Of a stretch of DNA of 64,000 nucleotides, positions 33,701-46,705 are shown piece after piece (the first letter of the stretch is position 1; each line of letters opens with the position of its first letter). Both the position numbers and the translations under genes were made by a program. Location: the NCBI RefSeq assembly GCF_904849725.1, contig NC_058520.1, positions 534,864,083 to 534,928,082 on the forward strand, written 5' to 3'. A model generated the notes under the pieces. It saw only the letters and a program-made list of their open reading frames with translations, was not told the origin of the DNA and made no database searches. Origin of the DNA: Hordeum vulgare subsp. vulgare. Lineage: Eukaryota > Streptophyta > Magnoliopsida > Poales > Poaceae.

Positions 33701-34920
33701 TATCGTGCGAACTAACTTGCTCAAAAGCTAAAACTAATTGCACAGAAAAATCACATGGATTTTTTTACCCCGGAAACATATAAAATATGTGGGGTTGCAC
33801 AACAAAAATAACGCCACACGTAAATGTGAGATAATAACCTAAGCACGGAAAATAAACTAGCGACAAATCCCTACACGCAAAAATACCAATGACTACTCTA
33901 AAATACATGGCAAGAGGGTTCCTAAATCATGGACATTTAATCTACGGCATTCGAGCAAACCGGACTTGCGCGAAAAATAAATACGGGACGCAAACATAAT
34001 AGGACAACACGTGTTTCTAGGCATACGGCACGCTAAACGATGTCAAACAATTATGCAAGTTGGATAATCGTATTCTATGCGAAATTCTACGCCAAAACCA
34101 TATACAATACGCCTCGATCCGACTTACGGAATAAAAACTACACGCGTTCTAATATCGTCTATTTTCTGGATTTATATATCCGAAAAAACCTAATTATCTA
34201 ATGGGCTGAAACTACACATGGGCATAGAGGGCAAGGCGCATGATACTATTAAACGCACATGGCGGGATTAGGGGCTGCTCACCCTAGCTGGGCTCGGCCT
34301 AGGTTGCTGGGGAGGAAGAGGCGCTCGGCTGGGCCTTGGGGAGTCGCGACCCAAGAGAGGCGAGGCAGGGCGAGGCCGGCCGAAGAGCGTGGCGCGGCCC
34401 ACTGGCGCGACGCGAGCAGCGTGCTGGCGTGAGCGCCGGCTCCGTGCTTTGTTGGAACGTGGAGGCCGGCGGCGGCGGTCCCTGGGGGCTCCGGCGAGCG
34501 AACCCGTCGGCGTGATCCGAGGGGAAACGAGCAGATATGGACCGGCGGCGCTGGATCCGTCCCTTTCCGGCGAGGGCGAAGCCCTATGCTGCGAGCTGCG
34601 CGTCCATGGCGCCCAGGACCTGCGAGGGAGAGAGAGAGCGCCGGGAGATTAGGACAGCGGGGGAGAGGAGGAAGGAGCAGAGGGAGAGAGAGGCCGAGGG
34701 GACCTGGGGAGCTCCGGCGACCAGCAAGGGTGGCGCGGCGGTCCGGCGACGGGGCTGGCCGGCGCATCTCGAGGCGCAGCGGCGGAAGGCGGCGGATCCG
34801 GGCCTTTAGGGCCCGCTTCAGCCCAGGGCCGGCCCGGGCTGGGCTGTTGCGGCGGGGAGGAGAGAGTGGTTGTGCGGCTCCCGAGGTGGAAGGAGGGGAT
34901 GTCTAAAAAATGCACACGGT

Positions 34921-34929
34921 CTATTTATA
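34921..34929 (-). promoter_or_regulatory. LARD LTR TATA box
   Basis: TATAAATAG on the minus strand about 560 bp into the LTR. The other LTR has TATATATAG at 43,084-43,076 in the same place. Confidence 0.6.
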
Positions 34930-35489
34930 ACAGATGGGGGGCTAGGTTTAGCGGTTTTCCGTCACGGATCCAACCGTGGGGTCGGATTCGGATGATTCCG
35001 GACGCGGGAACGGGGACGTGGCTGTGTAGAGGGGATATCCGCAGACGAGAGGGAGAACGGGTGGCGCGGCAACGAATTTTAAAACACCGACACACGTCCG
35101 ACGGTAGACCGAATACAGTGTCGCTACGGTCGACCGTTCGGGTACCAGACGGACTCCGATCTCGACGAAATTCGACAGGTGGCATAGCTATAACTAATCA
35201 CGACCGCATGCCAAGTTTCACCTCGATCAGAGAAAGTTTCCAACACACTTTTAAAACAGGGTTTTGACGATGCCGCGGGCGCGTGCATGTGCGGTCGGGC
35301 TTAGAACGGACAACGACGCGAACCGGCAGCTAACAACGGATGCAAGTTTTGAAAACGGGTGGCAACGGGATGGCGATGCAATGCTGATGATGCACATGAT
35401 GCGATGATGATGCAACAAATTAAAATAACCACACGACGAAAACGGAATAAAGGGGGAATCTTCTGGGGCGTCGGTCTCGGGCTGTCACA

Positions 35490-35502
35490 ACTCTCCTACA
35501 CT
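35490..35502 (-). promoter_or_regulatory. LARD polypurine tract
   Basis: Minus strand AGTGTAGGAGAGT directly before the LTR start TGTGACAG. Confidence 0.65.
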
Positions 35503-38500
35503 ACAAGAGGATCTCGCCCCGAGATCCAGGAATGAAAGGGGGAGAAGATGAGAAGAACAAGAGGTAAAAATTTAGTCGCTTCTTTGACAAACGAGTGAAA
35601 CCAACGATCCTTGAAGGTTGCAAAGAGATGAGGAATGATATGAGAAACAAGCAAGAATTCACGGAAAATTTCGGCAACACTTCGGTAGGAAAATGGGACA
35701 AAAAATTCGACAAGATGGAAGAATTAGACAATATTCATAACAAACAACTAAATAGAACAAGGGAACACCATGATCTTGGTAAAACAACTTAATAGACCCA
35801 AAAGAGCAACATCACAATGCCTCCGGAACAATAGAATAGGAACTGGCTCATACGAAAGAAGAGAATGAAGAAAAGAATGACAACTACTAACTCCAATGAA
35901 CTTTGGCAAGCATCCTTGCAAGAAGAAATGAACGGAGTTGTTGGAAAAACAACAATGAAAATAACAAGATAGTAGTGGGCTTATGGACACCTTTTCAAAC
36001 TAATGAAGTGACAACCAGCCACTAACAGAAACAAGGATTGATTGGGAGCAACAAGATATGAACACTTTCTTACAACAAGAGGATACATTGAGAACTTGGA
36101 TTAATGACAAGCACCATGATAACAACAATCCATAGGAAAAGCTTTAGGTGAAATCCAAATCAAGATAGCTCAAAGAAGAAATCATGGCATGAAAATATCT
36201 CATGACCATAGAATTGGTGGGTTTAATTATCTCACACTTGAAAGGAAATTTCTTCGAGGCTCCTACACTAAGAAGAATGCTATAACACCACCTCAAAGGA
36301 TAAATGAAGAACAATTGCACATACAAATGCAAGAGAAAGGATACTTGAGGTTCTCCAACAAGAATCCTGAAGAACACTTGAGAATGGATTGGAACCTTGA
36401 TGAAACACCAAGAAGGACATCCGTATACGAATGAATGATGCAACGATATGGAGGTAGAAAAGAATCAGATTATGACCTTGCCAAGATTTAGATGAAGCTT
36501 CACAAAGAGATACTTGATAAAACTTGGAACTCCGGAAAATAAAGATAAGAACACTTGAGAAAAGGAATTGATATCAAGAGCCACTCCGGAAGAAGAATTT
36601 GGATTACTATGAACAAGAATAAGAATTATGTTATGCTTATCCTTCATCAAGTTTAATTGATGACAAGCAACGGATTTAGCATATCACTTATTCTACTAGA
36701 AATGAATCTTGAAGAGGCAGAGAGATAAGCACCACTTGAGGCATGATTGAAGGACACACCGGTAAGAATTCACAACTGAATGGGAATTCCAAGAATGCAT
36801 GGAAACACATGAGAATGAAGAGATCATGAGCCACATGAGAGAAAACTAGAACAAGGCATCGGAATAATTGAGAGACGAATGAAGAGACAACAATTGAAAA
36901 GAATTGAGGATGAAAGCTGAAAGCTGAGAACGACGAATCTTCTGAAATGATGGCCTTCGGAGGAACGAGAAATGAACACAACATTGAAATGCACTCGATC
37001 GCAAGAAAGGGATACACATGATTGGGAATAATTCAAGACGATGCCAGAAGGCTGAAACGATGAATCATGAAGAGAATGGACCAAGATTTTGAGAGAAACA
37101 CTCCTTCGAATTTGCAAGCTGAGAATGATGACGAGAAACAACACCAAGAATAGTTGAGACACTCCGGAATAAATAAGAATGGAAGGTTGAGCCAAATATG
37201 AGAATTAATTCAAATTGATCTTGAAGAAGGAATATGACTGATGAAAATCATACTTACGTCATAGTTGAAAAGAATTAGAGATCTCCGGAAAAGATTACAA
37301 GAGCTAAAAGATCCTGGGAAAAACTTGTGGGTTATGGGCCCACTCAAAGAAACCACCGTTGAAAAGATTGCTAGAAAGAGAGATATTGCACCGGTATAAA
37401 GAAAAACTTGATGAGGTTGAGCACCTCGAAATAATGAAAGATCTGAAAACAAGAATTTGTGAGATAACTTCAGCACTCCGGATAGACTAGAGAGAAATGA
37501 ATAACAAGATAGGCTCAAATAATTTCCAACGTCGGAAAGAATTACAAGGATGAATAGGATATGATGAACATGGACAACTGAATTAAATTCACTAGAAAAG
37601 ATAACACGATTGAATAAAGATGAACATGAAGCTCCTAAGAATCTTCATAATGAATCACCGGTTACGAAAGGAAGAAGAGATAGCGGAAGCATCACTGAAA
37701 TGAAATGTAGTTGGATGAAATCCAATCACTGAAGAAAAAGGGCGGGAGGGCGGGGAAAAACAAAGACAACTTGGGACAGATGAGATGAACTCCGGAATAA
37801 ATGAGAGAACGATCTTGCAAAATTCGGAAAGGATAGAATTCACTTGGAGAGAAACACACCGGTTGGAAAAGAATTGATATGACGACTCCGGTTAGCAAGA
37901 AATTGAAAAGACAAGTTGATTTGAGCAACAAAATTAATACTCTCCTGAAAATATGAGAACACTTCTTAGAAAAGATCTGAAATCGCCACTTGACATCGAA
38001 GCAACTTGAATTATCATACTCAACAAAACAAAGGAATGAGGCTTATGAAACAAGCCAGAACAAACTCATGAGAGAGATTTCGTCCGATATTTTCGTGGAC
38101 AGGGTCGCACGGGCTCGATTTTACAGTAGCCATCAAGTGCAAGGCAGTGCACCCGACATACGAAGCGTCCCCGAGTCGTAGCAAGCTACAAGGACTCTTT
38201 AAGACACAACGTGTACCGATGTTAGTCGACCGTGAACAAACGAATCCACTAGATGTCGAACCCCAACCTAACATCATGCATTTGTTAGAAGATTGTCCTA
38301 TAAGCAACTACTAGAATTCCCACCTATGAATTCCTGAAATATCTGGCCATGCAATCTGGTACACGGATACAAGGAGTAATATTCACACAACTCCTATACT
38401 AACCCGTCACCGGTATCACATTCGTCACCACACGACCAGAATCTCGGACCTTCATCTACAACACACCCTCGTGATCACAACGATACAAAGTATGGCAGTA

Positions 38501-38915
38501 CTCCCGAACAATCTCACCAGTACTAGGGACATCGGGGTTATCTCGCCACTACTAGTATTGAAGCAATTACGAACATCCTTCGTTCTGAGATACTAAGAAA
38601 TCTGAATGATAATGATGTGCTCAAGAATCCCCTAGAGCTCAACTCCCCGGAAGAAAATCAAATCAGACGGGAGGCACCAAGACAGAACTCCATCACATCG
38701 GCATCATATAGGTCCCAAAAATATCCGTGTGATCCTAAAAAAAATTGAGTGAGAAGAGGAGTAGAATAAATTATTACGTCAAGATTCCTCACTAGAGCAT
38801 AGAAGAGGAGAAAAAAGAATCCTACTCTCCGATATATAACTAGACTCAAAGCAGTTTTTCACTAGACTCGACTCGGCCATGTTCGATCAATCAAGGGGGC
38901 TCCTAGGTCGGTACT
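35503..38915 (-). other. LARD internal domain, non-coding
   Basis: A purine-rich plus strand (GAA, AAG rich) with no gag, protease, reverse transcriptase or integrase signature. Short minus-strand ORFs of up to 123 codons are Ser/Phe/Leu-rich as a result of composition. A CTCCGG word, usually ACTCCGGAA, recurs at 35,821, 36,530, 36,584, 37,162, 37,283, 37,476, 37,790 and 37,886. Conserved structured internal domains are known for LARDs. Confidence 0.8.
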
Positions 38916-38927
38916 GCTCTGATAACA
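38916..38927 (-). promoter_or_regulatory. LARD primer binding site (initiator tRNA-Met)
   Basis: Minus strand TGTTATCAGAGC, one mismatch from TGGTATCAGAGC, 3 bp from the LTR end. Confidence 0.75.
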
Positions 38928-38930
38928 ACT

Positions 38931-39048
38931 TGTCACGCCCAAGATGCGACCCTATCCTCAATTTGGCATGAAGGCCTCGTCAGGGATAGAAGAGCATCTC
39001 GTCGTGTCGCAAGAATGGATATCGTTACAAGTACATGTACTGGAAAGA

Positions 39049-39110
<62 letters not shown>

Positions 39111-42100
39111 GGCTTACACTCGCCAAAAGCTACATCAGAGTCACATCATTACAATACATAATCATCAAGAGTAAGAGCAGGGTTCGACTACGGACGAAAA
39201 CAAACGAGAAAAATAAGAACGACGTCCATCCTTGCTATCCCAGGCTGCCGTCCTGGAACCCATCATAGATCGATGAAGAAGAAGAAGAAGCAACTCCAAA
39301 TGAACAATCAACGCGCTCGCGTCAAGTAACCTTTACCTGTACCTGCAACTGGTGTTGTAGTAATCTGTGAGCCACAGGGGACTCAGGAATCTCATTTCCA
39401 AAGGTATCAAGACTAGCAAAGCTTATTAGGTGAGGCATGGTTAAGTGGTGAGGTTGCAGCAGCGGCTAAGCATATATTTGGTGGCTAAACTTACGAGTAC
39501 AAGAAATAAGAGGGGGAAGATCTACGCATATTGGATGTGACTACTGATGATCAAATGAATGATCCTGAACACCTACCTACGTCAGACATCGTGTTCTCGA
39601 TCAGAGAAGGAACTCACGAAAGAGACAGTCACGGTTACGCACACAGTTGGCATATTTTAATTAAGTTAACTTCAAGTTATCTAGAACCAGTGTTAAACTA
39701 AGTTTCCACGTTGCCACATAACCACGGGCACGGCTTTCTGAAAGACTTAACCCTGCAGGGGTGCTCCAACTAGTCCATCACAAATTACCACAATCCGCAT
39801 AGAAATCCTCGATCACGAACCTCGCGATCTCGTCGGATTCCTTAGTGGAAAACCTCAACTCTGATATTACCCAAAGCATCACCGGAATCCCGATGCACAA
39901 GATATCTCGTCAAAGGTAAAACTAATCCAGCAAGGCCGCTCGGCGTGTCGACGATCCCGATAGGAGCCGCGTATCTCGTTCTCAGGACACGACGGATAAG
40001 CTACGCGTACGAGTGCCAAACCTCGAGTTTCCTCGCGGTGGCCCCGCACAGTGCTCTATTTTGGACCAGCACCATTAGCACTCGCCCTACGTGTATTATG
40101 TAGAATTACTCCTCGGGTAGCGCTAACTCCCTATGCATTTCAGTATTATCAAAATTATTATGTTGGGCAATTTTAGTACCAATGTTGGGCCTTGCCAGAC
40201 CAGCTTTAATCTAAAACGAATTATCAAGGGGGTCCCCATAACAACCCCGATCGTGTTATGAGCGCTCAAATATGGAACATAACACCGGTAGCCGAAACTA
40301 AGGGGGCAAAGGTGGAACAAAACACCAGGCTAGAAAGGCCGAGCCTTCCACCTTTTACCAAGTATATAGATGCATTAAATTAAATAGCATTAATATGGTG
40401 ATATAACAAGGAACCCATGTTATCACATGGAAGCAACTGCACCTGCAACTTGCAACGCTACAACAGGGTTAAGCAAGCAGTAACATAGCCAATCAGTGGT
40501 TTGCTAGGTCGAACAGGTTGAAGGTTATCATGGCATTGTTGAGAGGCTGATATTTAACATGTGGTAGGCAACGAGACATATTCGATAGCATCGAAATAAC
40601 TAGCATGGCCATGATAGTAATGATATCTGGGGAAATGGTCATCTTGCCTGAGATCCCGCTTGGAAGAAGAATGCCTCCGTGAAGCAGACGAACCGACATA
40701 GTCGAACGGGTCCTCACAATCCGACACGCTGCGGAACTCTATCGAGATGAAGCAAACCGGAAACACAAATCAACACACGGAATTCACCACACAATGCACA
40801 ACACATATGATGCTTGAGCAGCTGAATACATGCAAGTCACGGCATGACAATTCACACAATCAAACACTACACATTAAGTGAAGTTCAATATGCAACGAGT
40901 TGCATATTGACGAAACTCCACGTTTATTTATTTAGTTCAATCCCGATTAGATACACGGCAATATTAAATGTGGTTAAACATGGCAAGAGGTGAAGCGCAA
41001 TTAAACTACCTATCTAGGCATTTTAAATGTGGTCGGAAATGACATATAGCACCTTCGAAACGACCTCACATGTTAATATACAATTATGTCCAGATCTGAA
41101 CTAACACATTTAATTGGTTGTTAAACAGCAAAACAAATAGGTTCACGCGATTCTACGCGTCGTTACAAGCAATTTACACATAGAGAACATCTCCAATGGA
41201 GCTACGGTTCAAAAGATACAAGCACCACAATCGGAGCTACGGTTCAAAAACTACGAGCAAAACAAGAAATCACCACAATCTGCCAAAATCAACCACATAG
41301 CATTTTCTACACCCCACAACTACGAGCTACTCAACTCCAATATAATCAACCAATGCATGACATGAAAGAGGGCAAGAAGCACTACAACAAACAACTAACA
41401 ACAACTAGCATGGCAGCAAGGAACACTAGGAAAAGAAGTCACAAAATGGCACCTCACACACTATTTCAGACTTAGTGAAAATTACACTTCATGAAAGTGC
41501 AGTTTTTGATCTGAAGGCATATTGACAGCAGCAAAACCATAAGCTACAGGTCTACAAATGGCATGAAAATTTACAGCACGCTAGAGAAACACAAGGGCTA
41601 CATATCACAAGATAGAAGCAAGACAAGACAGCAACAAAATATAACAGATTTCAGACTTAGAAATATTTTAGCTCCTCCAAATCATCACTATTTCTAGCAA
41701 CTAGAGAGCAAGCAAACCATACCTAAACATGCATTTCTATTGCAACCAAAAATATCAGGGGCTAGCCTAAACATCAAAGAACAACTCTCTAGTTGTCAAC
41801 TCCGTCAAACGAAGCACGGAATAAATCCTACGAATAAGACAAGAGGGCAACATAGCAAAATATCGCGCGAACTAACTTGCTCAAAAGCTAAAACTAATTG
41901 CACAGAAAAATCACATGGATTTTTCTACCCAGGAAACATATAAAATATGTGGGGTCGCACAACAAAAATAACGTCACACGTAAATGCGAGATAATAACCT
42001 AAGCACGAAAAATAAACTAGCGGCAAACCCCTACACGCAAAAATACCAATGACCGCTCTAAAATACATGGCAAGAGGGTTCCTAAATCATGGACATTTGA

Positions 42101-43635
42101 TCCACGACATTCGAGCAAACCGGACTTGCGCGAAAAATAAATACGGGACGCAAACATAATAGGACAGCACGTGTTTCTAGGCATATGGCACGCTAAACGA
42201 TGCCAAACAATTATGCAAGTCGGATAATCATATTCTATGCGAAATTCTACGCCAAAACCATATACAATATACCTCGATCCGACTTACGGAATAAAAACTA
42301 CACGCGTTCTAATATCGTCTATTTTCTGGATTTATATATCCGAAAAACCTAATTATCTAATGGGCCAAAACTACACATGGGCATACAGGGCAAGGCGCGG
42401 GATACTATTAAACGCACATGGCGGGATTAGGGGCTGCTCACCCTAGCTGGGCTCGGCCCAGGTTGCTGGGGAGGAAGAGGCGCTCGGCTGGGCCTTGGGG
42501 AGTCGCGGCCCAAGAGAGGCGAGGCAGGGCGAGGCCGGCCGAGGAGCGTGGCGCGGCCCACTGGCGCGATGCGAGCAGCGTGCTGGCATGAGCGCTGGCT
42601 TCATGCTCTGCTGGAACGTGGAGGCCGGCGGCGGCGGTCCCTGGGGGCTCCGGCGAGTGAGCCCGTCGGCGGGATCCGAGGGGAAACGAGCAGATCTGGA
42701 CCGGCGGCGCTGGATCCGTCCCTTTCCGGCGAGGGCGAAGCCCTATGCTGCGAGCTACGCGTCCATGCACCCGGGACCTGCGAGGGAGAGAGAGCGTCAG
42801 GAGATTAGGACAGCCGGGGAGAGGAGGAAGGAGGAGAGGGAGAGAGAGGCCGAGGGGACCTGGGAGCTCCGGCGACCAGCAAGGGTGGCGCGGCGGTCCG
42901 GCGACGGGGCTGGCCGGCGCATCTCGAGGCGCAGCGGCGGAAGGCGGCGGATCCGGGCCTTCGGGGCCCGCTTGGGCCTGGGGCGGGCCCAATCTGGGCT
43001 GTTGCGGCGGGGAGGAGAGAGTGGTTGCGCGGCTCCCGAGGTGGAAGGAGGGGATGTCTAAAAAATGGAGAGGGTCTATATATAACAAATGGGGGGCTAG
43101 GTTTAGCAGTTTTCCGTCCCGGATCCAACCATGGGGTCGGATTCGGATGATTCCGAACGCGGGAACGGGGACGTGGCTGTGTAGAGGGGATATCCGGAGA
43201 CGAGAGGGAGAATGGGCGGCGCGGCAATGAATTTTGAAACACCGACAGATGTCCGACGGTAGACCGAATACGGTGCCGCTACGGTCGACCGTTCGGGTAC
43301 CAGATGGACTCCGATCGCGACAAAATTCGACACGCGGCCTAGCTATAACTGACCACGACCGCATGCCAACTTTCACCTCGATCAGAGAAAGTTTCCAACA
43401 CACTTTTACAACAGGGTTTTGACGATGTCGCGGGCGCGTGTATGTGCGGTCAGGCTCAGAACGGACAACGACACGAACCGGCAACTAACAACGGATGCAA
43501 GTTTTGAAAATGGGCAACAACGGGATGCCGATGCAATGCTGATGATGCGATGATAATGTAACAAAATAGAATAACCACACGACGAAAACGGAATAAAGGG
43601 GGAATCTTCTGGGGCGTCGGTCTCGGGCTGTCACA
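38931..43635 (-). repeat. 5' LTR of the LARD
   Basis: It matches 30,639-35,489 closely throughout. It lacks about 140 bp present in the other LTR near 32,905-33,045, and about 35 bp near 33,405-33,440. The TA tract is expanded to 57 bp. A 348-codon minus-strand frame (43,484-42,438) runs through the GC-rich zone. In the other LTR it is broken, so I do not call it a gene. Confidence 0.9.
39051..39107. repeat. TA microsatellite, long
   Basis: About 28 TA units in the 5' LTR of the LARD. Confidence 0.97.
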
Positions 43636-43640
43636 ACTAG

Positions 43641-44241
43641 GGATTGGAGAGGAGATGGTGCTCATGAAGATGTTGATGGAGATGCCTCCCCTCTGACGAG
43701 AGGAGTGTTGGTGATGAAGATGGCGACGATTTCCCCCTCCGGGAGGGAAGTTTCCCCGGCAGGATCGTCCTGCCGGAGCTCTAGATTGGATCTGCTCAAG
43801 TTCTGCCTCGTGGCGGCAGAGAATCCACGAAAAAGCTCCACCCTGATTTTTTTCCGGACGAACCCCTTCATATAGCAAAAGAGGGGGGCCAGTGGGCCGC
43901 CAGGGTGCCCACAGGCCCTGTTGCCGCGGCCAGGGGGTAGGCTGTGACAACCAGGCTTGTGGGCCCGTGGTTGCTCCCCTGTGACACTTCTTTCGCCCAG
44001 TATTTTTTATCAAATCCAAAAAAATCCACGTTGATTTTCAGGGCATTTGGAGTTGCGCAGAATAGAGCACTCACACTTGATCCTTTTCCAGTCCAGAATT
44101 CCAGCTGTCGGCATTCTCCCTCTTCAAATAAACCTTGCAAAATAAGAGATAAAAGGCATAAGTAAGGTTCCACAAAGTATAATGAGAGTCCATAAAGCGA
44201 TAAATATCAACATGAAAGCATGATGCAAAATGGACGTATCA
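43641..44241 (-). repeat. 3' LTR of the outer element, proximal piece
   Basis: On the minus strand it starts TGATACGTCCATTTTGC at 44,241 and reaches the LARD target site. It joins 30,638 when the LARD and one ACTAG copy are removed. Confidence 0.82.
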
Positions 44242-44256
44242 ATTCCCCCGAGCTTA
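44242..44256 (-). promoter_or_regulatory. Polypurine tract of the outer element
   Basis: Minus strand TAAGCTCGGGGGAAT directly before the LTR. It resembles the TAAGCTTGGGGATGC(T) tracts of the two other non-autonomous elements. Confidence 0.75.
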
Positions 44257-44925
44257 GACCTTGCTTGTCCTCAAGCGAAAACCAAGACCCAAAACATGTC
44301 CACATGTTTAGGGATGAAAGTGTCGATAAAACATAATACGGACATGAGGGCATCATAATCACACATAGAACAGCAATACATCATAGAGATTCTTATGGGA
44401 AAGTAACAATTCCTTCACAAAGCAAAGTATGAAACAAAAACCTTACCGAGAAGTAGCCAACAACAGTCCATAGTCATTGAAGCAATTGCAATTTATCATA
44501 TTATCACAAAGAGACCAATAAGAGCTTGTAAGGCAAATCCACATACTCAATCGTCTCTTTTGTTTTCCACAATTGTACTACTCACGTGATACTCATGGTA
44601 TCGAAGTTTCAGTTGGACACACAGAAAGATAGGGGCTTGTAATTTTGCCTCCCAACCATTTACCTCAAGGGTAAAGTCAACAATAATAAAGCATAAGTAC
44701 TCAGCTCCAAGTTGATATATGAATATAGATCTTTTCCAAGCATATGATGTTAGCCAAGATAAAGGCGAAATAAGGAATTAGTGAAGATCACCATGACTCT
44801 TACAAGGGCAAAAAGTAAATGTACAAGATAGGCCCTTCACAGAGGGGAGCAGAGGTTGTCATCCGCTTTTGAGGTTTGGATGCGTGTCCTCTTAGTGCGG
44901 AGGAACGTCACTTTATATTGCCTCC
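44257..44925 (-). other. Internal non-coding region of the outer element
   Basis: No ORF of note. On the minus strand the part nearest the polypurine tract reads CGCTTGAGGACAAGCAAGG, like CTACTCGAGGACGAGCAGG at 15,559 and 50,130. It ends at the target site CCTCC (44,921-44,925). Confidence 0.7.
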
Positions 44926-46583
44926 TGATACGTCTCCAACGTATCTATAATTTTTGATGGTTCCACGCTATTATCTTGTCAACTCTGGATGTTTTATATG
45001 CATGAATATGCTATTTTATATCTTTTTTGGGACTAACCTATTAACTCAGTGCCAAGTGTCAGTTTCTGTTTTTTCCGTATTTTTGGACCATTTTCAGACG
45101 GAGTCCAAATGGAATGAAACTTTACAATGATTTTGTTTGGACCAAAAGAGACCCCGAAGCTTTGGAAGAAGGCCAGAAGAGCCACGAGGGAGTCATAATC
45201 CCTGACACCGCCACCACCCCCCTAGGTGGTGGCGGCCAGGCTTGTGACCTCCTCGTGGGCCCAACCGATGTAATTCCACCGTCATAAATTTCTATAAATT
45301 CAGAAACCCCCAAAAAGAAACCTAGATCGGGAGCTCCGCCGCCGTAAGCCTCTGTATCCACCAAAAACCAATCTGGAGCCCGTTCTGGCACCCTGCCGGA
45401 GGGGGAACCCATCTCCGGTGGCCATCTTCATCATCCCGGCGATCTCCATGACGAGGAGGGAGTAGTTCTCCCACGGGGCTGAGGGTATGTACCAGTAGCT
45501 ATGTGTTTGATCTCTCTCTCTCTCTCTCGTGTTCTTGAGATGTCTTGATCTCGATGTACCATGGGCTTTGCTACTATAGTTGGATCTTATGATGTTCTTC
45601 CCCCTCTCCCTCTTGTAATGAATTGAGTTTCCCCTTTGGAGTTATCTTATCGGATTGAGTCTTTGAGAACACTTGATGTATGTCTTGCACGTGTCTATCT
45701 GTTGTGATCAACTTGCGGGTTTGTGACAATTGGGAACCTATGCATATGGTTTGACACACGTTTGATTCATGTGAGTACTCGATGTATGTTTTGGTGATCA
45801 ACTTGCGGGTTCGTGACATTGGGAACCAATGCATAGCGGTTGGCACACGTTTTGACTCTCCGGTAGAAACTTTGGGGCACTCTTTGAAGTTCTATGTGTT
45901 GGTTGATATGTATCTTAAGGTGTTATCTAGGTGACATTAGGGTCTTGGTTGATATGTATCTTAAGGTGTTATTCTAGTACGAACTCTATGATGGATCGAA
46001 CGGAAAGAATATCTTCGTGTTATTTTACTACGGACTCTTGAATAGATCGATCAGAAAGAATAACTTTGTGGTGGTTTCCTACCCGACAATAATATCTTCG
46101 TTTGTTCCCCGCTATTAGTGACTTTGGAGTGACTCTTTGTTGCATGTTGAGGGCTAGTTATATGATCCAATTATGTTATCATTGTTGAGAGAACTTCACT
46201 AGTGAAAGTATGAACCCTAGGCCTTGTTTCCACGCATTGCAATACCATTCGTGCTCACTTTTGTTACTAGTTACCTTGCTGTTTTTGTAATTTCAGACTA
46301 TAAAAACCTATATCTACTATCCATATTGCACTTGTATCACCATCTCTTCCCCGAACTAGTGCACCTACACAACTTACCATTGTATTAGGTGTGTTGGGGA
46401 CACAAGAGACTCTTTGTTATTTGGTTGCAGGGTTGCTTGAGAGAGACCATCTTCATCCTACGCCTCCCGCGGATTGATAAACCTTAGGTCATCCACTTGA
46501 GGGGAAATTGCTACTGTCCTACAACCCTCTGCACTTGGAGGCCCAACAACGTCTACAAGGAGAAGGTTGCGTAGTGGACATCA
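44926..46583 (+). repeat. 5' LTR of the 44,926-51,869 element
   Basis: It starts TGATACGTCTCCAACG and ends GTGGACATCA. TATA-like TATAAATT lies at 45,293-45,300. Compared with the 3' LTR it lacks about 80 bp that follow TTGGTTGAATAG at 51,137 in that copy; at the break, around 45,903-45,965, the phrase TTGATATGTATCTTAAGGTG occurs twice. Confidence 0.93.
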
Positions 46584-46593
46584 AGCTCTTTTC

Positions 46594-46611
46594 TGGCGCC
46601 GTTGCCGGGGA
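46594..46611 (+). promoter_or_regulatory. Primer binding site (tRNA-Asp)
   Basis: TGGCGCCGTTGCCGGGGA is an exact complement of the last 18 bases of plant tRNA-Asp(GUC). Confidence 0.9.
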
Positions 46612-46705
46612 GGTTAGCGCTTGAAGATATATCTTTAGATCTTGCAATCAAATATTTTTGTTTCTTGTTCTTTCGTTGAAAATTACAAAAAAATTGGAAT
46701 TGAGG

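Larger units (their letters stand above)
30639..35489 (-). repeat. 3' LTR of the LARD
   Basis: On the minus strand it starts TGTGACAGCCCGAGACC and ends TTGGGCGTGACA. It contains a GC-rich zone (34,270-34,870) downstream of a TATA box (34,929-34,921), and a TA repeat of about 22 bp at 30,759-30,781. The many small ORFs are not supported. Confidence 0.9.
30639..43635 (-). mobile_element. LARD (large retrotransposon derivative), Sukkula-like, complete, minus strand
   Basis: Two very long LTRs (4851 and 4705 bp) enclose a 3441-bp non-coding domain; total 12,997 bp. A perfect ACTAG duplication flanks it (30,634-30,638 and 43,636-43,640). The dimensions fit the published barley LARD group (LTR about 4.5 kb, internal domain about 3.5 kb). 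Orientation is fixed by an initiator-tRNA-Met primer site and a purine tract read on the minus strand. No gag or pol trace is visible. It would need proteins from a related gypsy-type element. Confidence 0.9.

Noticed and set aside
34279..34906. Proline/arginine-rich ORFs in the LARD LTR
   Set aside because: Low-complexity translation of a GC-rich leader in several frames and on both strands at once.
35501..37931. Serine/phenylalanine-rich minus-strand ORFs in the LARD interior
   Set aside because: They follow from the purine-rich plus strand and show no gag or pol motif.
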